Below are positions 43,340 to 52,107 of a stretch of DNA of 64,000 bases, piece after piece. Each line of letters opens with the position of its first letter. Position 1 is the first letter of the stretch. Position numbers and translations under genes: made by a program. Origin of the DNA: Caballeronia hypogeia (lineage in GTDB: Bacteria > Pseudomonadota > Gammaproteobacteria > Burkholderiales > Burkholderiaceae); the NCBI RefSeq assembly GCF_001544875.2, contig NZ_FCOA02000015.1:1-64000 (forward strand), written 5' to 3'. The notes below the pieces were generated by a model, which saw only the letters and a list, made by a program, of their open reading frames with translations, searched no databases and was not told the origin of the DNA.

Positions 43340-44307
43340 GTCGGACTGTCGGCATCAATCCGCCGAAAACGCCCTGCACGACCGAAGCCCGTGGCATGGC
43401 CAAATGCACGATTCCGAATGTCTGCAAGATGCCTGGGCCACCGGCGCCGTTTGTTCCCACGCCACTGCCCAACATCGGCAAGTCCAATCTCTCCCCGAAG
43501 GGATATACCACCACGGTCGAGCTAGAGGGGCAGACGGTGGCGATCCGGGGCGCCACGTTCGAGAGCATTGGCGATATCGCCAGCAAGGGGACGGGCGGCG
43601 GCTTGATCTCCTCCAACACCCAGGGGCCGACGAAGTTCATCACGCCCGGTTCCATGGACGTGCAGATGGAGGGGAAGGGGGTGCAGTTGCTCGGGGAACC
43701 GATGCTCAACAACTGCGGGCCGAGCGGGAGCCCGCCGAACACCGGCGCGACGATGGCGGGGTTCGACACGTTTGACAGCCCACAGGGAGATGCTCTCAAG
43801 AAGATCGTCTGCGACTGCGACAAGAAGGTTAAGCAAGCACCAGCTGGCCAGCCGCAAAAGACGTGCAGTCAGCTCGGCACGGAGAAGCACAAGTGCTGCG
43901 ATGACGCGATTAAGGCGCCACCGAAAAAAGAAGGCATCGAAGGTGAACAAGGCTTCGGCACGAAAAAAGACGGCCACCCACCCTTGACGAAGACCCGGAG
44001 CCAAATGTTTCATGAGGGAGGCGGAAAAGCCCTGCGGGGCACCTGTTGGCCCGATGCCACGATCACAGGCTCGGATAACAAGAAGAGGTTTGTCGATTTC
44101 AAATTCCGGTGCCCCCCTAATACACCGGTGAGAAAGAAGAAGAAAGGCGGCGTAAGCTATTTCATGACGGGGCCCACACCTGGTCTGTTTCCCACCTGGA
44201 CCATATATAAGGGGGGAGGGAGCCAATTACAAAAGTACAAGGATGTTGGGGCGATGAACGGCGTCACGAAAGAGCCAGAGTGTATGACTACGGAGAATTG
44301 TCCATAA
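43336..44307 (+). CDS. PAAR-like (DUF4150) effector with a putative PD-(D/E)XK nuclease tail
   Basis: 323 residues. Residues 1-150 form the DUF4150 PAAR-like cone that tips VgrG (CTIPNVCKMPGPPAPFVPT, GPTKFITPGSMDVQMEGK). The tail from ~155 is Cys/Lys-rich (CDCDKK, KHKCCDD), then shows WPDATITGSDNKKRFVDFKF: Pro239-Asp240 and Asp254-Phe-Lys256 fit a PD-(D/E)XK nuclease active site, with QLQKYKDVG near 297 as a possible supporting helix. The DNA of the tail is visibly less GC-rich than its head, suggesting exchange of the toxin part. A putative immunity gene overlaps its stop (TAATG). Nuclease activity is a prediction. Confidence 0.8.
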   Translation: MSRTVGINPPKTPCTTEARGMAKCTIPNVCKMPGPPAPFVPTPLPNIGKSNLSPKGYTTTVELEGQTVAIRGATFESIGDIASKGTGGGLISSNTQGPTKFITPGSMDVQMEGKGVQLLGEPMLNNCGPSGSPPNTGATMAGFDTFDSPQGDALKKIVCDCDKKVKQAPAGQPQKTCSQLGTEKHKCCDDAIKAPPKKEGIEGEQGFGTKKDGHPPLTKTRSQMFHEGGGKALRGTCWPDATITGSDNKKRFVDFKFRCPPNTPVRKKKKGGVSYFMTGPTPGLFPTWTIYKGGGSQLQKYKDVGAMNGVTKEPECMTTENCP

Positions 44308-45260
44308 TGAAGACACTCAATTGGAACAAGTTCGAAATCACCACCCTGCGGGGGCACCACGCGGCAGTGCCTGCCCTCTGCTGTTTCTTTTATATGGATG
44401 GTTATGTCCATGAAATCGCCGGAGAGCTCGCGCGTGGCGTTGAACGCTACATCGAATTTGTCGGGCTCGATTCGCTGAAGAGCTACGCGTCCAGGAGCGG
44501 TGTTTGGAAGCCCATGAGCAAACGCCAGTTGGACAAGGATCTCAGGCATCTGCGTGACTTTCCCAAAGATCATATTGCGGATCACATTCGATACGATGCT
44601 GGTGAAGGGGGGCAGCCAGGAGGATTCGGCGTCCATATCTCGACAGACGTCTACAACGACCTTTTCCCGAACCAGGCCGGTCTCATGCGCTTCGACTTGC
44701 CGCCTCAGTGGCTCGATGAGCATGAGGTCGAGGACGTAATCGAATTCGTCTCGGATGTATGTCAGATCGCACATGTTCAGTCGGGCCAGGTGGGGCTGAG
44801 CTTCAAGACCACTCCGGGCTCTCAAAGCACCGCGAAGCCGGAGATCCTCAAGATGCTCCCGCGTTATTTCGGCTTCAGCCCTTGCGATTTCAGTCTGCGC
44901 GACCACATGGGCGGACATACTCTGACGGCGCACTGGCTCAACTATGTGAATGACGCACTTGCCGCAATGGCTGGCGGGGAGGAGACGATCGTCCGCGCAC
45001 TGCCCGACTGTGAGGTTCGCAAACTGCCCAAAGGCGTGCTGATCCGAGGGGCCAAATTGCCGCCCATAGGCGATATCAATCGTAAAGCGCCGGATTTGGG
45101 CTGGCTTCCTGAGGTCGCGCGAATTCTCAAGCCCACGCGGGTCGATATCTCGACAACGTTTTTGGGGCAGGAGGACTTCGACGCCGTCCATTGGATCGAA
45201 CGTATGGACGACCTATACACACGACCCTGGGACAACTCCGACAACGGTCAGGAGCCTTGA
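44307..45260 (+). CDS. Putative T6SS immunity protein (DUF3396-like)
   Basis: 317-residue protein, probably neutralising the upstream PAAR-nuclease. ATG 44307 is preferred (GGAG 11 nt upstream, overlap TAATG); a GTG at 44280 would start inside the toxin gene. CDFSLRDHMGGHTLTAHWLN, YVNDALAAM and RPWDNS resemble DUF3396, which I recall as a type VI immunity family. No signal peptide, consistent with protection against a cytoplasmic nuclease. Its role is inferred mainly from position. Confidence 0.68.
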   Translation: MKTLNWNKFEITTLRGHHAAVPALCCFFYMDGYVHEIAGELARGVERYIEFVGLDSLKSYASRSGVWKPMSKRQLDKDLRHLRDFPKDHIADHIRYDAGEGGQPGGFGVHISTDVYNDLFPNQAGLMRFDLPPQWLDEHEVEDVIEFVSDVCQIAHVQSGQVGLSFKTTPGSQSTAKPEILKMLPRYFGFSPCDFSLRDHMGGHTLTAHWLNYVNDALAAMAGGEETIVRALPDCEVRKLPKGVLIRGAKLPPIGDINRKAPDLGWLPEVARILKPTRVDISTTFLGQEDFDAVHWIERMDDLYTRPWDNSDNGQEP

Positions 45261-45285
45261 GGCCCACTTCCACGCCTGGTGAACC

Positions 45286-46038
45286 ATGTTATCAAGACCA
45301 TTTATCACCACCTGCCATTCAGCCCCGGATCCAGGCGGCGACAACCTCCAGGTGACTGTGAGTTTCGAACCGGTGAAGCAACTGACCGAGGAGCTCCTCG
45401 ACCGTCTCCGGCGTCCGTTTCAGGCGCTGGCAGACATGGGGCAATGGGGCGGCATGGCCGGCGAGACGTTCCCGCCTCAGACCTCGACAATGGTCCTGAT
45501 GACCGATGGCATGAAGGTGGGCCCTTTCGCTGTTCGCTGGGACTTCAACACGATGAATGTAGATCGGGGTACGGCGTTCGTGATACAGAACATCGTCCAC
45601 AATCTCCATCTCTTTGTCGCGCCGGTTTTATCGTTGGTGATTCGCAGCCCATTGGTGCGCGACGGTGCGCCGGTTCAGGAAGACCTTCCCTGGGACTACG
45701 AGCCCTATCCATTCGTGGTCCAGGACGGAAGAGAGACCGGCACCGTGACGGTTGACGTTGACTTCGCGGCTCGACAGGCGTCAACCGCAGCGGAGCCGTT
45801 TCGCGAGGGCTGGGAGGGCTGGTACGGAGTTGCGGCGCACGGCGGGTTCTGCAGCGCGAGCTATCCACCGGAAGATAATTCGATTCATATCGAAGACGAT
45901 TTGCAAGTGCTCAGCGACGGCATCGGTGCTGCGCTTGACGATGTAGCGATCGACGACGCAGGCTTCGCTTGCCTCATCAACATGCTGCAAACCCTGCATC
46001 ATCGGCTCACCCCGATCGCCGAAGTCACGATAGAGTGA
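45286..46038 (+). CDS. Hypothetical protein of the effector cassette, 250 aa
   Basis: Unrecognised soluble protein. No signal peptide or membrane segment; acidic, with a WDFNTMNVDRGTAFVIQNIV block and a C-terminal helix near INMLQTLHHRLTP. It follows the immunity gene by 25 nt and its stop overlaps the methyltransferase GTG (GTGA), so it belongs to the same transcript. A second immunity protein or an effector accessory are possible. Confidence 0.6.
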   Translation: MLSRPFITTCHSAPDPGGDNLQVTVSFEPVKQLTEELLDRLRRPFQALADMGQWGGMAGETFPPQTSTMVLMTDGMKVGPFAVRWDFNTMNVDRGTAFVIQNIVHNLHLFVAPVLSLVIRSPLVRDGAPVQEDLPWDYEPYPFVVQDGRETGTVTVDVDFAARQASTAAEPFREGWEGWYGVAAHGGFCSASYPPEDNSIHIEDDLQVLSDGIGAALDDVAIDDAGFACLINMLQTLHHRLTPIAEVTIE

Positions 46039-47419
46039 ATCCCGACCGCACCATGCGAACCGACGAGCAAACCGACGAGCAAACCGACGAGCAAACCGAC
46101 GAGCAAACCGAGTACGACGAGTTGCCGTACAAATCGATGCCCATCGAGTGGACCGCGCCGGAGCGCCTTGCGCTCGCCGCCCTTCTGCATGGCGGACCGC
46201 GTGCGCGGCTGAATGGCTATCGGGTGCTGGAGCTCGGATGCGCTGACGGAGCCAATCTCAGCCGATGGCCTCATTCCGTCCGAATGCCACTTTCGTGGGG
46301 ATAGACGGAGCTCGAAGTCAGATTGCGCTGGCCAATCGAAAAAAGGAGGCGCTTGGCCTCGAAAATGTCGAGTTCGTGACGGCGGACCTTTGCGCCGCAC
46401 ACGAACATGTTTCCGGAAAGTTCGACTTCATCATCGCGCATGGTGTTTTTTCATGGATTCCCGACGCAACGCGAGATGCCATGCTCGAGTTCTGCGCGCG
46501 GCATCTGCGGCACGACGGCCTGTTCTATCTCAACTACAACACCTATCCCGGATGGCACGTGCGCGGGCTGATACGGCGGCTCCTCTTATCGAGGACTCGA
46601 ACGGGATCGAGCTTGCGCGAGCGGGCGTTGCTCGCTCAGGAAATCGCGGCGCAGCTCGCCCAATCGATTCGCGCTGGCGATCATCCCTTCACTCAGCTTC
46701 TTGTGAGGGAGCTCGACTTCGTGTCGGAGCATCACTTCTCCTATATCGCTCATGAGTATCTGGCTGCCGACAATCACGCGTACTGGCGCAGCGAGTTCTT
46801 ACGATTGGTCGCTGAACACGGCTTTGAATACGTGGCTGACGCAGACTTCAGTTATCCGACTGGCCGCGTGACAGCGGGTGCGATCCCGCAATGCCTGGAA
46901 CAGAGCCCATCCGGTCTTGAGGTCGACGACGACGCGATGGACCTTCTCTGTTATCGGCAGCTTCATTCGCCGATTCTGTGTCTCGCCCCGTTGGCCCGCC
47001 GTCCGCACTCGCTTGCGGAGTTCTCCGAGCTCACGATCGCATCCGCGCTCAGCGCCTGTGCGACCGAAGGCGAAGGCTCGAACATATTTCGCCATCCTTC
47101 GGGCTATGAGGTCGAAACCAGGGACAGCGGAATGCAAGCCGCGCTCACGCGACTTCGGACGCTGTGGCCAAACGGGATGCGGATAGGCGACTTGTTCCGC
47201 GACGTCGAGTCCGTCATGGATGATCTCAGGTTGCTGCATCAAAACGGTCTCATCGAGCTGCGTTGTCTGGACGCGGGCGAAACTCACGGGATGGCGGAAC
47301 GTTTAAATAGACTGGAAGCACAGCAAGGCAACTACATAACGACCGCATATCACACTCGCGAGGCCGTTCCGGCCGGGTTGGCGGAGACGTCGCTGTACGG
47401 TCGCGCAACGGCTTCTTGA
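46035..47419 (+). pseudogene. SAM-dependent methyltransferase with regulatory domain, frameshifted
   Basis: From GTG 46035 (or ATG 46053) the first frame gives a TDEQ repeat, then PIEWTAPERLALAALLHGG and VLELGCADGANL, the SAM-binding motif I, and stops at 46304. The other frame picks up exactly there: PMASFRPNATFVGIDGARSQ, then ANRKKEALGLENVEF, WIPDATRDAMLEF, SFSYIAHEYLA-like HHFSYIAHEYL and a C-terminal regulatory domain to 47419. One missing base near 46258 explains the break. It could be a genuine mutation, a programmed shift or a sequencing error. If repaired it would be ~460 residues. Confidence 0.75.
46059..46106 (+). repeat. Four 12-bp tandem repeats (TDEQ)
   Basis: ACCGACGAGCAA is repeated four times exactly, encoding TDEQ x4 at the methyltransferase N-terminus. 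Copy-number change would keep the frame, so this is a likely length polymorphism rather than an on/off switch. Confidence 0.9.
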
Positions 47420-47570
47420 ATTCGCCCGCCGGCACAACTATTCTCAACCCAGGTTTTCCTTACGACGTCCCTGACTTTATGTCCGGGCCGCTTGAAGGTG
47501 CGCTTTCGATGCCGGGAAGCGGGTTGTCGCGCGTTCTTTCGCCGTCCGATTCTCAACACGGGAGGAAACG

Positions 47571-48152
47571 ATGCGCTGTCTATTGCTGGTGGCAATGCTT
47601 CTCTGTGCCGCGTCGGCCCAAGCCGGCGACTCGCATGACGAGCGTAACGGAAGGCCGGGCGACGGGCGAGGCGGGCCGCCCAAGGTCTATGACGCGCGCG
47701 GCGAATACGTCGGTCAGCTCGGCACGAACAACGGCGTGGATGGAGTTTTCCTGACTATCAGCGGCGCAGTGACTTTCGTAGGGGTAGAACGCGCGAGCGT
47801 TGGAACACAGCTATCCGCGACACAGTTTCAATGGACCACTTCGAGCTACATCGAATATCCGTCCACCGACTGCAGTGGACCGCCGGTGCTGGAATACAAC
47901 AATGGACGGCCGACGCCATATACCTTGGGACCCAGACCGTCCGTGGCCGTGAGACAAGGCGCCGACGTCGTGCTCTACGTGGCAGGTGAAGCCGACAGCA
48001 CAACGGTTCAGGCGTGGTCGTATCGCACGAATCCGGTCATGAACGTGTGCAAGACTTACTCCGCATCGCTGGAGCGGGGCCAGGTGTTTGCGTTGGACAC
48101 GACGTATCAGCTCACGCAAATCCATCCGGAACCTCTCACCATACGCAATTGA
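47571..48152 (+). CDS. Secreted or periplasmic protein of unknown function, 193 aa
   Basis: Unrecognised. A clear signal peptide (MRCLLLVAMLLCAASAQA) is followed by an acidic/Gly-rich segment and a compact beta-rich domain with a single Cys pair (TDCSGPP and MNVCKTY), probably disulfide bonded. GGAGG lies 8 nt before the ATG. It stands alone, with 151 bp upstream and a strong terminator downstream. Confidence 0.75.
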   Translation: MRCLLLVAMLLCAASAQAGDSHDERNGRPGDGRGGPPKVYDARGEYVGQLGTNNGVDGVFLTISGAVTFVGVERASVGTQLSATQFQWTTSSYIEYPSTDCSGPPVLEYNNGRPTPYTLGPRPSVAVRQGADVVLYVAGEADSTTVQAWSYRTNPVMNVCKTYSASLERGQVFALDTTYQLTQIHPEPLTIRN

Positions 48153-48161
48153 CATGCGAAA

Positions 48162-48199
48162 GCCCCTGCCGGTCGTGCACGGATCGGCAGAGGCCTTTT
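48162..48199 (+). terminator. Intrinsic terminator after the secreted-protein gene
   Basis: GCCCCTGCCGGTC pairs with GATCGGCAGAGGC (two non-Watson-Crick pairs) around a GTGCACG loop, followed by CTTTTG. It begins 9 nt after the stop codon. Confidence 0.75.
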
Positions 48200-48239
48200 G
48201 CATCAAGCAGAGGCGTTGCTTCGAAGCATGCGCTCCTGC

Positions 48240-48935
48240 CGGCGCATTCCGGCGCGAGCGCGAATCGTTCTTCGATGCAGCTACGTAGTACACGATCGCC
48301 GTCGCCACGAGTCCAACCCTCCACGAGATATCCGCGCCGCCGAGCAGACTCGCCCAGGGCCCATGAAAGAAGCGCTCTTCCATGAACGGCACCTGAATCG
48401 CGATGCCGAAAACATACACGCCGATCGCCTTGAAATTGAACGATCCGTACGCGCCGCCGGCGCTGCCGATGATCTCCGAAACCTGGTAATGCCGGTCGTT
48501 GACCAGATAGAAATCGACGAGGTTGATCGCGATCCACGGCGCCAGCACGATGCGCATCGCGAAGATGGCGTTCAGGAAGATGGCGAGGAAGTTGTTGGAC
48601 GCCCACAACGCCGTCACCGTCGATGCGGCCAGCAGCACCGCCGATACGACGACGCGAACATTGCGCCTGGGAACCCACTTCGGCCGGAACGTCTGCGCGG
48701 CCGTGATGAACGAGAGCACCGCGCCATACAGATTCATCCCGTTATGGCCAATGATGTTGATCAGAAAGAGCAGAATCAGTACGTAGCCGAACACGCCGGT
48801 CTGCGTCTGAATCGCGTGCATCGCATCCGCCGCGCCGGTGGTCACCGCCACCGCGCCGAAGATAAACGCGACGATCGTTCCCAGCGAGGTGCCGAAATAC
48901 GTGAACGCGAAGGTCTCGACCGAGGGCAGGGCAGG
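48240..48935 (-). pseudogene. NCS1-type permease remnant (C-terminal half)
   Basis: Membrane segments of a nucleobase:cation symporter-1 family permease: ETFAFTYFGTSLGTIVAFIF, LINIIGHNGMNLYGAVLSF, WIAINLVDFYLVNDRHY and LLGGADISWRVGLVATAIVYY. The N-terminal half is missing: the frame emerges directly from the truncated hydrolase at about 48930. No native stop follows; the frame runs on antisense into the neighbouring gene to 47811. Confidence 0.8.
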
Positions 48936-49538
48936 CAATCTCGTGCCAGCCATCGGCATAGCTCTCGTCGCCCTTTGCGAAGGCGGTGTAGGCCGTGGCA
49001 TAGCCTTGCAGGTCGACCGATTTCAGCCATGACCCGACCTTGCGCGCCGCCACACGCTGCGCTTCCTCATCGTTGAACCAGCGCCGCAGCGGCGTATCCA
49101 CGTCGATGGTGCCGGAGCGCAGTTCCGCCGCGCGCTGAAGAACCGCTTGCCGCGCTTCGGCCGTGCGTCGATACACGCCGTTCAGCACCGCGACGCGCTT
49201 GACCAGATCGGGCCGCGTCACGGCGACGCCCGATGCGATCAGCAAGCCCATCGAGTGGCCGGCCAGATTCACGGGGCCGATGTCCAGCGCAACGATAAAG
49301 TCGATCGCCCATTGCACGAACTGCTGCAATCCGGCGCTGGCGTCGAGCGCATCGCTTTGACCGTGACCCGGCATATCGACGGCGATCACACGGAGATCAC
49401 GCGCGAGATCGTCGATTTGCGGATACCACGCGTGCGCCTGCATGCTCACGCCATGAATCAGAACCAGCGGCTCGCCGGTTCCCCGCTCCAGATAATGAGC
49501 GACCCGCGTATTTGACAGCTGCAGGGTTCTTGACGTCA
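48925..49538 (-). pseudogene. Alpha/beta hydrolase, 3'-truncated, copy B
   Basis: From ATG 49538 about 205 residues are intact: LVLIHGVSMQAHAWYPQID, VIAVDMPGHGQSD and the nucleophile elbow NLAGHSMGLLIASG (GHSMG). It stops being a hydrolase after WHEIACPAL, the point where copy A reads MPALFLTG, so the C-terminal Asp/His catalytic residues are lost. The open frame continues antisense to the permease without sense. Start overlaps the DUF1185 remnant as in copy A. Confidence 0.78.
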
Positions 49539-49549
49539 TTTCCGAGCTC

Positions 49550-49885
49550 TGCAAGGTCTTTATAGCGATCGCCGATGCGGTGATGCGGACGGCCTCCCGT
49601 TGCGCCGCCGATGGCGACGACCAGTTCGTCCGCCGCGGGCGCGTCGGAAATCGAGAACTGGAGCGTGAGGTAATGCGAGCGGCGGCCTTCGTCGTTCTTG
49701 TCCATCATCGGAATCAGCAGGGGAGCATTCGCCGGGCCGCGCGTGTTGTTGAAGGCCACCAGATACGACCTGGCGCCGACTGCGCTGCGGTACGTGTTGC
49801 CGAAGTGCAGCGTGTGGATCAGCGCGGACGCATGCTCCAGTTCGCCGTCCACGCCGACGATCGCGCTTTTGCCGAACGCCTCGAC
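49550..49885 (-). pseudogene. DUF1185 remnant, copy B
   Basis: C-terminal half only: EAFGKSAIVGVDGELEHASA, HTLHFGNTYRSAVGARSY, SHYLTLQFSISDAPAADEL and RPHHRIGDRYKDLAELG. The break falls at the same codons as in copy A. The native stop is lost too: the frame passes through the hydrolase start (ELGNDVKN), where copy A has GA and TGA, which suggests a one-base deletion. Confidence 0.75.
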
Positions 49886-50083
49886 CGCCTCATGCCATTC
49901 CCGTATACCCGTTGAGCGGATTTTTGCCGGGACGAGCACGGGCAGACGGCCTCTTGCGTGGGCGCGTCGCGGGTTATTCAGCAGGGGAACGCAGGCGCGA
50001 TCGCGCCGGAACGGAGACAGGGATGGCGCCGGCATGCGGCGCGAGATCACAGGAAGGGGGCAGCGAGCGGGCTCAGGGCCGCA

Positions 50084-50539
50084 TCATCGGGAGGCGATGT
50101 TTTTCGCGAGAAAGCGATCGAGTTGCGCAGCGAAATTCTTGCCGTCGCGCGGAGCATACGGCGGCGGGCCGCCCGTCTGGACTCCGGAGCCGCGCAACTG
50201 ATCCATCATGGCGCGGATCGACAGACGTTCCTCGATGTTCTCCGCGCTCATCCATTCGCCGCGCGGATCGAGCGCGAACGCACCTTTCGCTATCACCGAG
50301 GCCGCGAGCGGAATATCCGCCGTGACGATGAGATCGCCGGCCTCCGCGATCTCGACGATGCGGGCATCGGCCACGTCGAAACCGGCTGGCACCTGTATGG
50401 CGCGAATCCAGGGTGACGGCGGCGTGCGCAGGAACTGATTCGCGACCAGCGTGAGCTGAACCTTCATGCGCTGAGCCGCGCGAAAAAGGATGTCTTTCAC
50501 GACAGCCGGACAGGCGTCGGCATCGACGATGATTTGCAT
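50084..50539 (-). CDS. YaiI/YqxD family (DUF188) protein
   Basis: Conserved small protein with a PIN/NYN-like fold; function unproven. 151 residues from ATG 50539. The N-terminal IIVDADACPAVVKDILFRAA, the central DLIVTADIPLAASVIAKGA, and DPRGEWMSAENIEERLS are diagnostic. Conserved acidic residues (DADAC, TADIP) would bind metal. Standard length. It lies alone between the DUF1185 remnant and the DUF4148 gene. Confidence 0.92.
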   Translation of the reverse strand: MQIIVDADACPAVVKDILFRAAQRMKVQLTLVANQFLRTPPSPWIRAIQVPAGFDVADARIVEIAEAGDLIVTADIPLAASVIAKGAFALDPRGEWMSAENIEERLSIRAMMDQLRGSGVQTGGPPPYAPRDGKNFAAQLDRFLAKNIASR

Positions 50540-50709
50540 CGGTTGGTTCCGGGATTTGCTGTTTCCGTCGTAGAGACGCGGGGGAGATGCGGGCAGGGGC
50601 GCGCGACGAGTATCGCACAATGCATTCGTACACCGGCCACGCGGCCTTGATTTGAACGCTCTATACTGCCTCTGCAACGCGAAGCCCTCCACCCGAACGG
50701 AGAATCACC

Positions 50710-51012
50710 TTGAGAACGAAGCTGACAAGCATTGCTGTGTCATTCCTCGTGGGCGCTGTGGGAGCTTTCACGGTCCCGCTTTCCTATGCTCAGGATACCG
50801 GTGCGACCACAGGTGGTGCGGCGCCGGCCGCATCCATGACGAAGGCAGAGAAAAAGGCCGCGAAAAAGCAGGCGCGCGCGAAGAAGAACGCGGAGTTGAA
50901 GAAGCTCGAGGATGCGGGCTATAGCCCCGGACGAGCCAATGATCCCAACTATCCTCAAGACCTGCAGAACGCGCAGAAGAAAGCGGGGGTAGGTGCGGGA
51001 GCCAGCCAGTAG
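50710..51012 (+). CDS. DUF4148-like small exported protein
   Basis: 100-residue protein of a small family abundant in Burkholderiaceae. TTG 50710 is the only sensible start, with GGAGAATCACC upstream. Signal peptide of ~27 residues (cleavage after SYA), then a Lys/Ala-rich helix (KAEKKAAKKQARAKKNAEL) and GYSPGRANDPNYPQDLQNAQ. Function unknown. About 380 bp follow before csgE. Confidence 0.8.
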   Translation: MRTKLTSIAVSFLVGAVGAFTVPLSYAQDTGATTGGAAPAASMTKAEKKAAKKQARAKKNAELKKLEDAGYSPGRANDPNYPQDLQNAQKKAGVGAGASQ

Positions 51013-51389
51013 GCTTTTCGCGAAACAAGCTTCGTATCGCGGCTGGATCGGGCTCTGTCGATACGCGGATGAGCGCTCACTGCCGCGACCGGGAGGACTC
51101 TCACGCTACGTGTTCACTCCTTTGATCGAGCACGGGCCTCGCGAGTCCACTGGGATTTTGCTTGGCTATCTCGATAGCAAACGTTCTCTTGACTTCCATC
51201 AGCATTGCTTGGCGGTCGGCTTTCGTTCAGCGTTTCAATTCTTGCAATTTTCTTCGCGCGAATGTGGCGTTGACCACGTATCGGTTACAACTTATTACCG
51301 ACAATCCATCCCGTCGTACAAATAAAAAGCAAACGCTTAATAAAAAGCCGGAAGGCCGCATCATAGCGGCCACGGCATACGGGGAAGTC
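51013..51389 (+). other. Upstream region of the curli operon
   Basis: About 377 bp with no gene. The 3' half is AT-richer. It contains one good sigma70-like promoter (51270-51298) and ends in an ACGGGGAAGTC ribosome-binding region at csgE. No regulator gene such as csgD is present. Confidence 0.6.
51270..51298 (+). promoter_or_regulatory. Candidate sigma70 promoter for csgEFGBA
   Basis: TTGACC (51270-51275), a 17-bp spacer and TATTAC (51293-51298), about 90 nt before the csgE start. Five of six -35 bases and four of six -10 bases match consensus. Confidence 0.55.
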
Positions 51390-52052
51390 ATGCAGCGAGA
51401 GTTGAGCAGCAAAGCCTTCAAAGGGTGCGTCTTTGCGGTGTGCATGGGGATTTCATTCGTCTTGACGAACGCTGTCGCGCAGGATGCGGAAACGCAGCCG
51501 CCGGTGGGCGTCAACGTTTCGCCTCGGGCTCAGCCGCTCATCTCGCTGCCCAGCACGCCGACGCCCGGCCCGGCCGGCAATGTCACCGCGCAGCCGGCCG
51601 CGAATGGCGCGCCGCTCACGCCGCGCGGCACGGTGAACGCGGCCTCCTCGCTCGACAAGAGCGCCACGCTTTCCGGCACGCCGCGCGCCCGCACTGCCGA
51701 CGTCGAGAGCAAGCAGCCCCTCGGCGACGAACTGGGCGGCGTCGTGACGACCGATACGGTGACGCTCGCGGGCCAGGACTTCTACACGTGGTTCGCGCAG
51801 GCGTGGGGCACGATTCCGCTTTCCGAGCGCTACAACGTCTCGGTGCACGAGCGGCCCTCCGCACGCTACGGCAGTCTCGTGTGGGTCGAGTACAACCAGC
51901 GCCGCGTGTTTCAGGCATTCCTGCCGATTGCCCGCTCGAATGTGAAGCCGGTTGCGGAGGGCGCGGCGCAGATCGCTTTTCAGAATGTCATGCAGGCGGA
52001 TCTGACCCGTCTGCTGTTCCGCGACGCCGACATGGCCACGGACGAGCTTTAA
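51390..52052 (+). CDS. csgE: Curli assembly factor CsgE with extended linker
   Basis: Periplasmic capping adaptor that guides curlin subunits to the CsgG pore. ATG 51390 gives 220 residues: a signal peptide (about 1-31), a Pro/Ala/Thr-rich linker (33-110) absent from the ~130-residue enterobacterial CsgE, and the CsgE domain (112-210) with TVTLAGQDFYTWFAQAW, YNVSVHERPSARYGSLVWVE and RRVFQAFLP. The frame is open upstream to 51162 but lacks coding character there. First gene of csgE-F-G-B-A. Confidence 0.92.
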   Translation: MQRELSSKAFKGCVFAVCMGISFVLTNAVAQDAETQPPVGVNVSPRAQPLISLPSTPTPGPAGNVTAQPAANGAPLTPRGTVNAASSLDKSATLSGTPRARTADVESKQPLGDELGGVVTTDTVTLAGQDFYTWFAQAWGTIPLSERYNVSVHERPSARYGSLVWVEYNQRRVFQAFLPIARSNVKPVAEGAAQIAFQNVMQADLTRLLFRDADMATDEL

Positions 52053-52107
52053 ATAAAAGCAGTCAAAAAAAAGACGCAGCAAGGCCAAAAACACACGGGG
52101 AATCACG

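Noticed and set aside
47811..49001. Intact permease of 396 residues
   Set aside because: Only residues about 20-255 look like NCS1 permease; the start comes from another gene and the end is antisense to 47571-48152.
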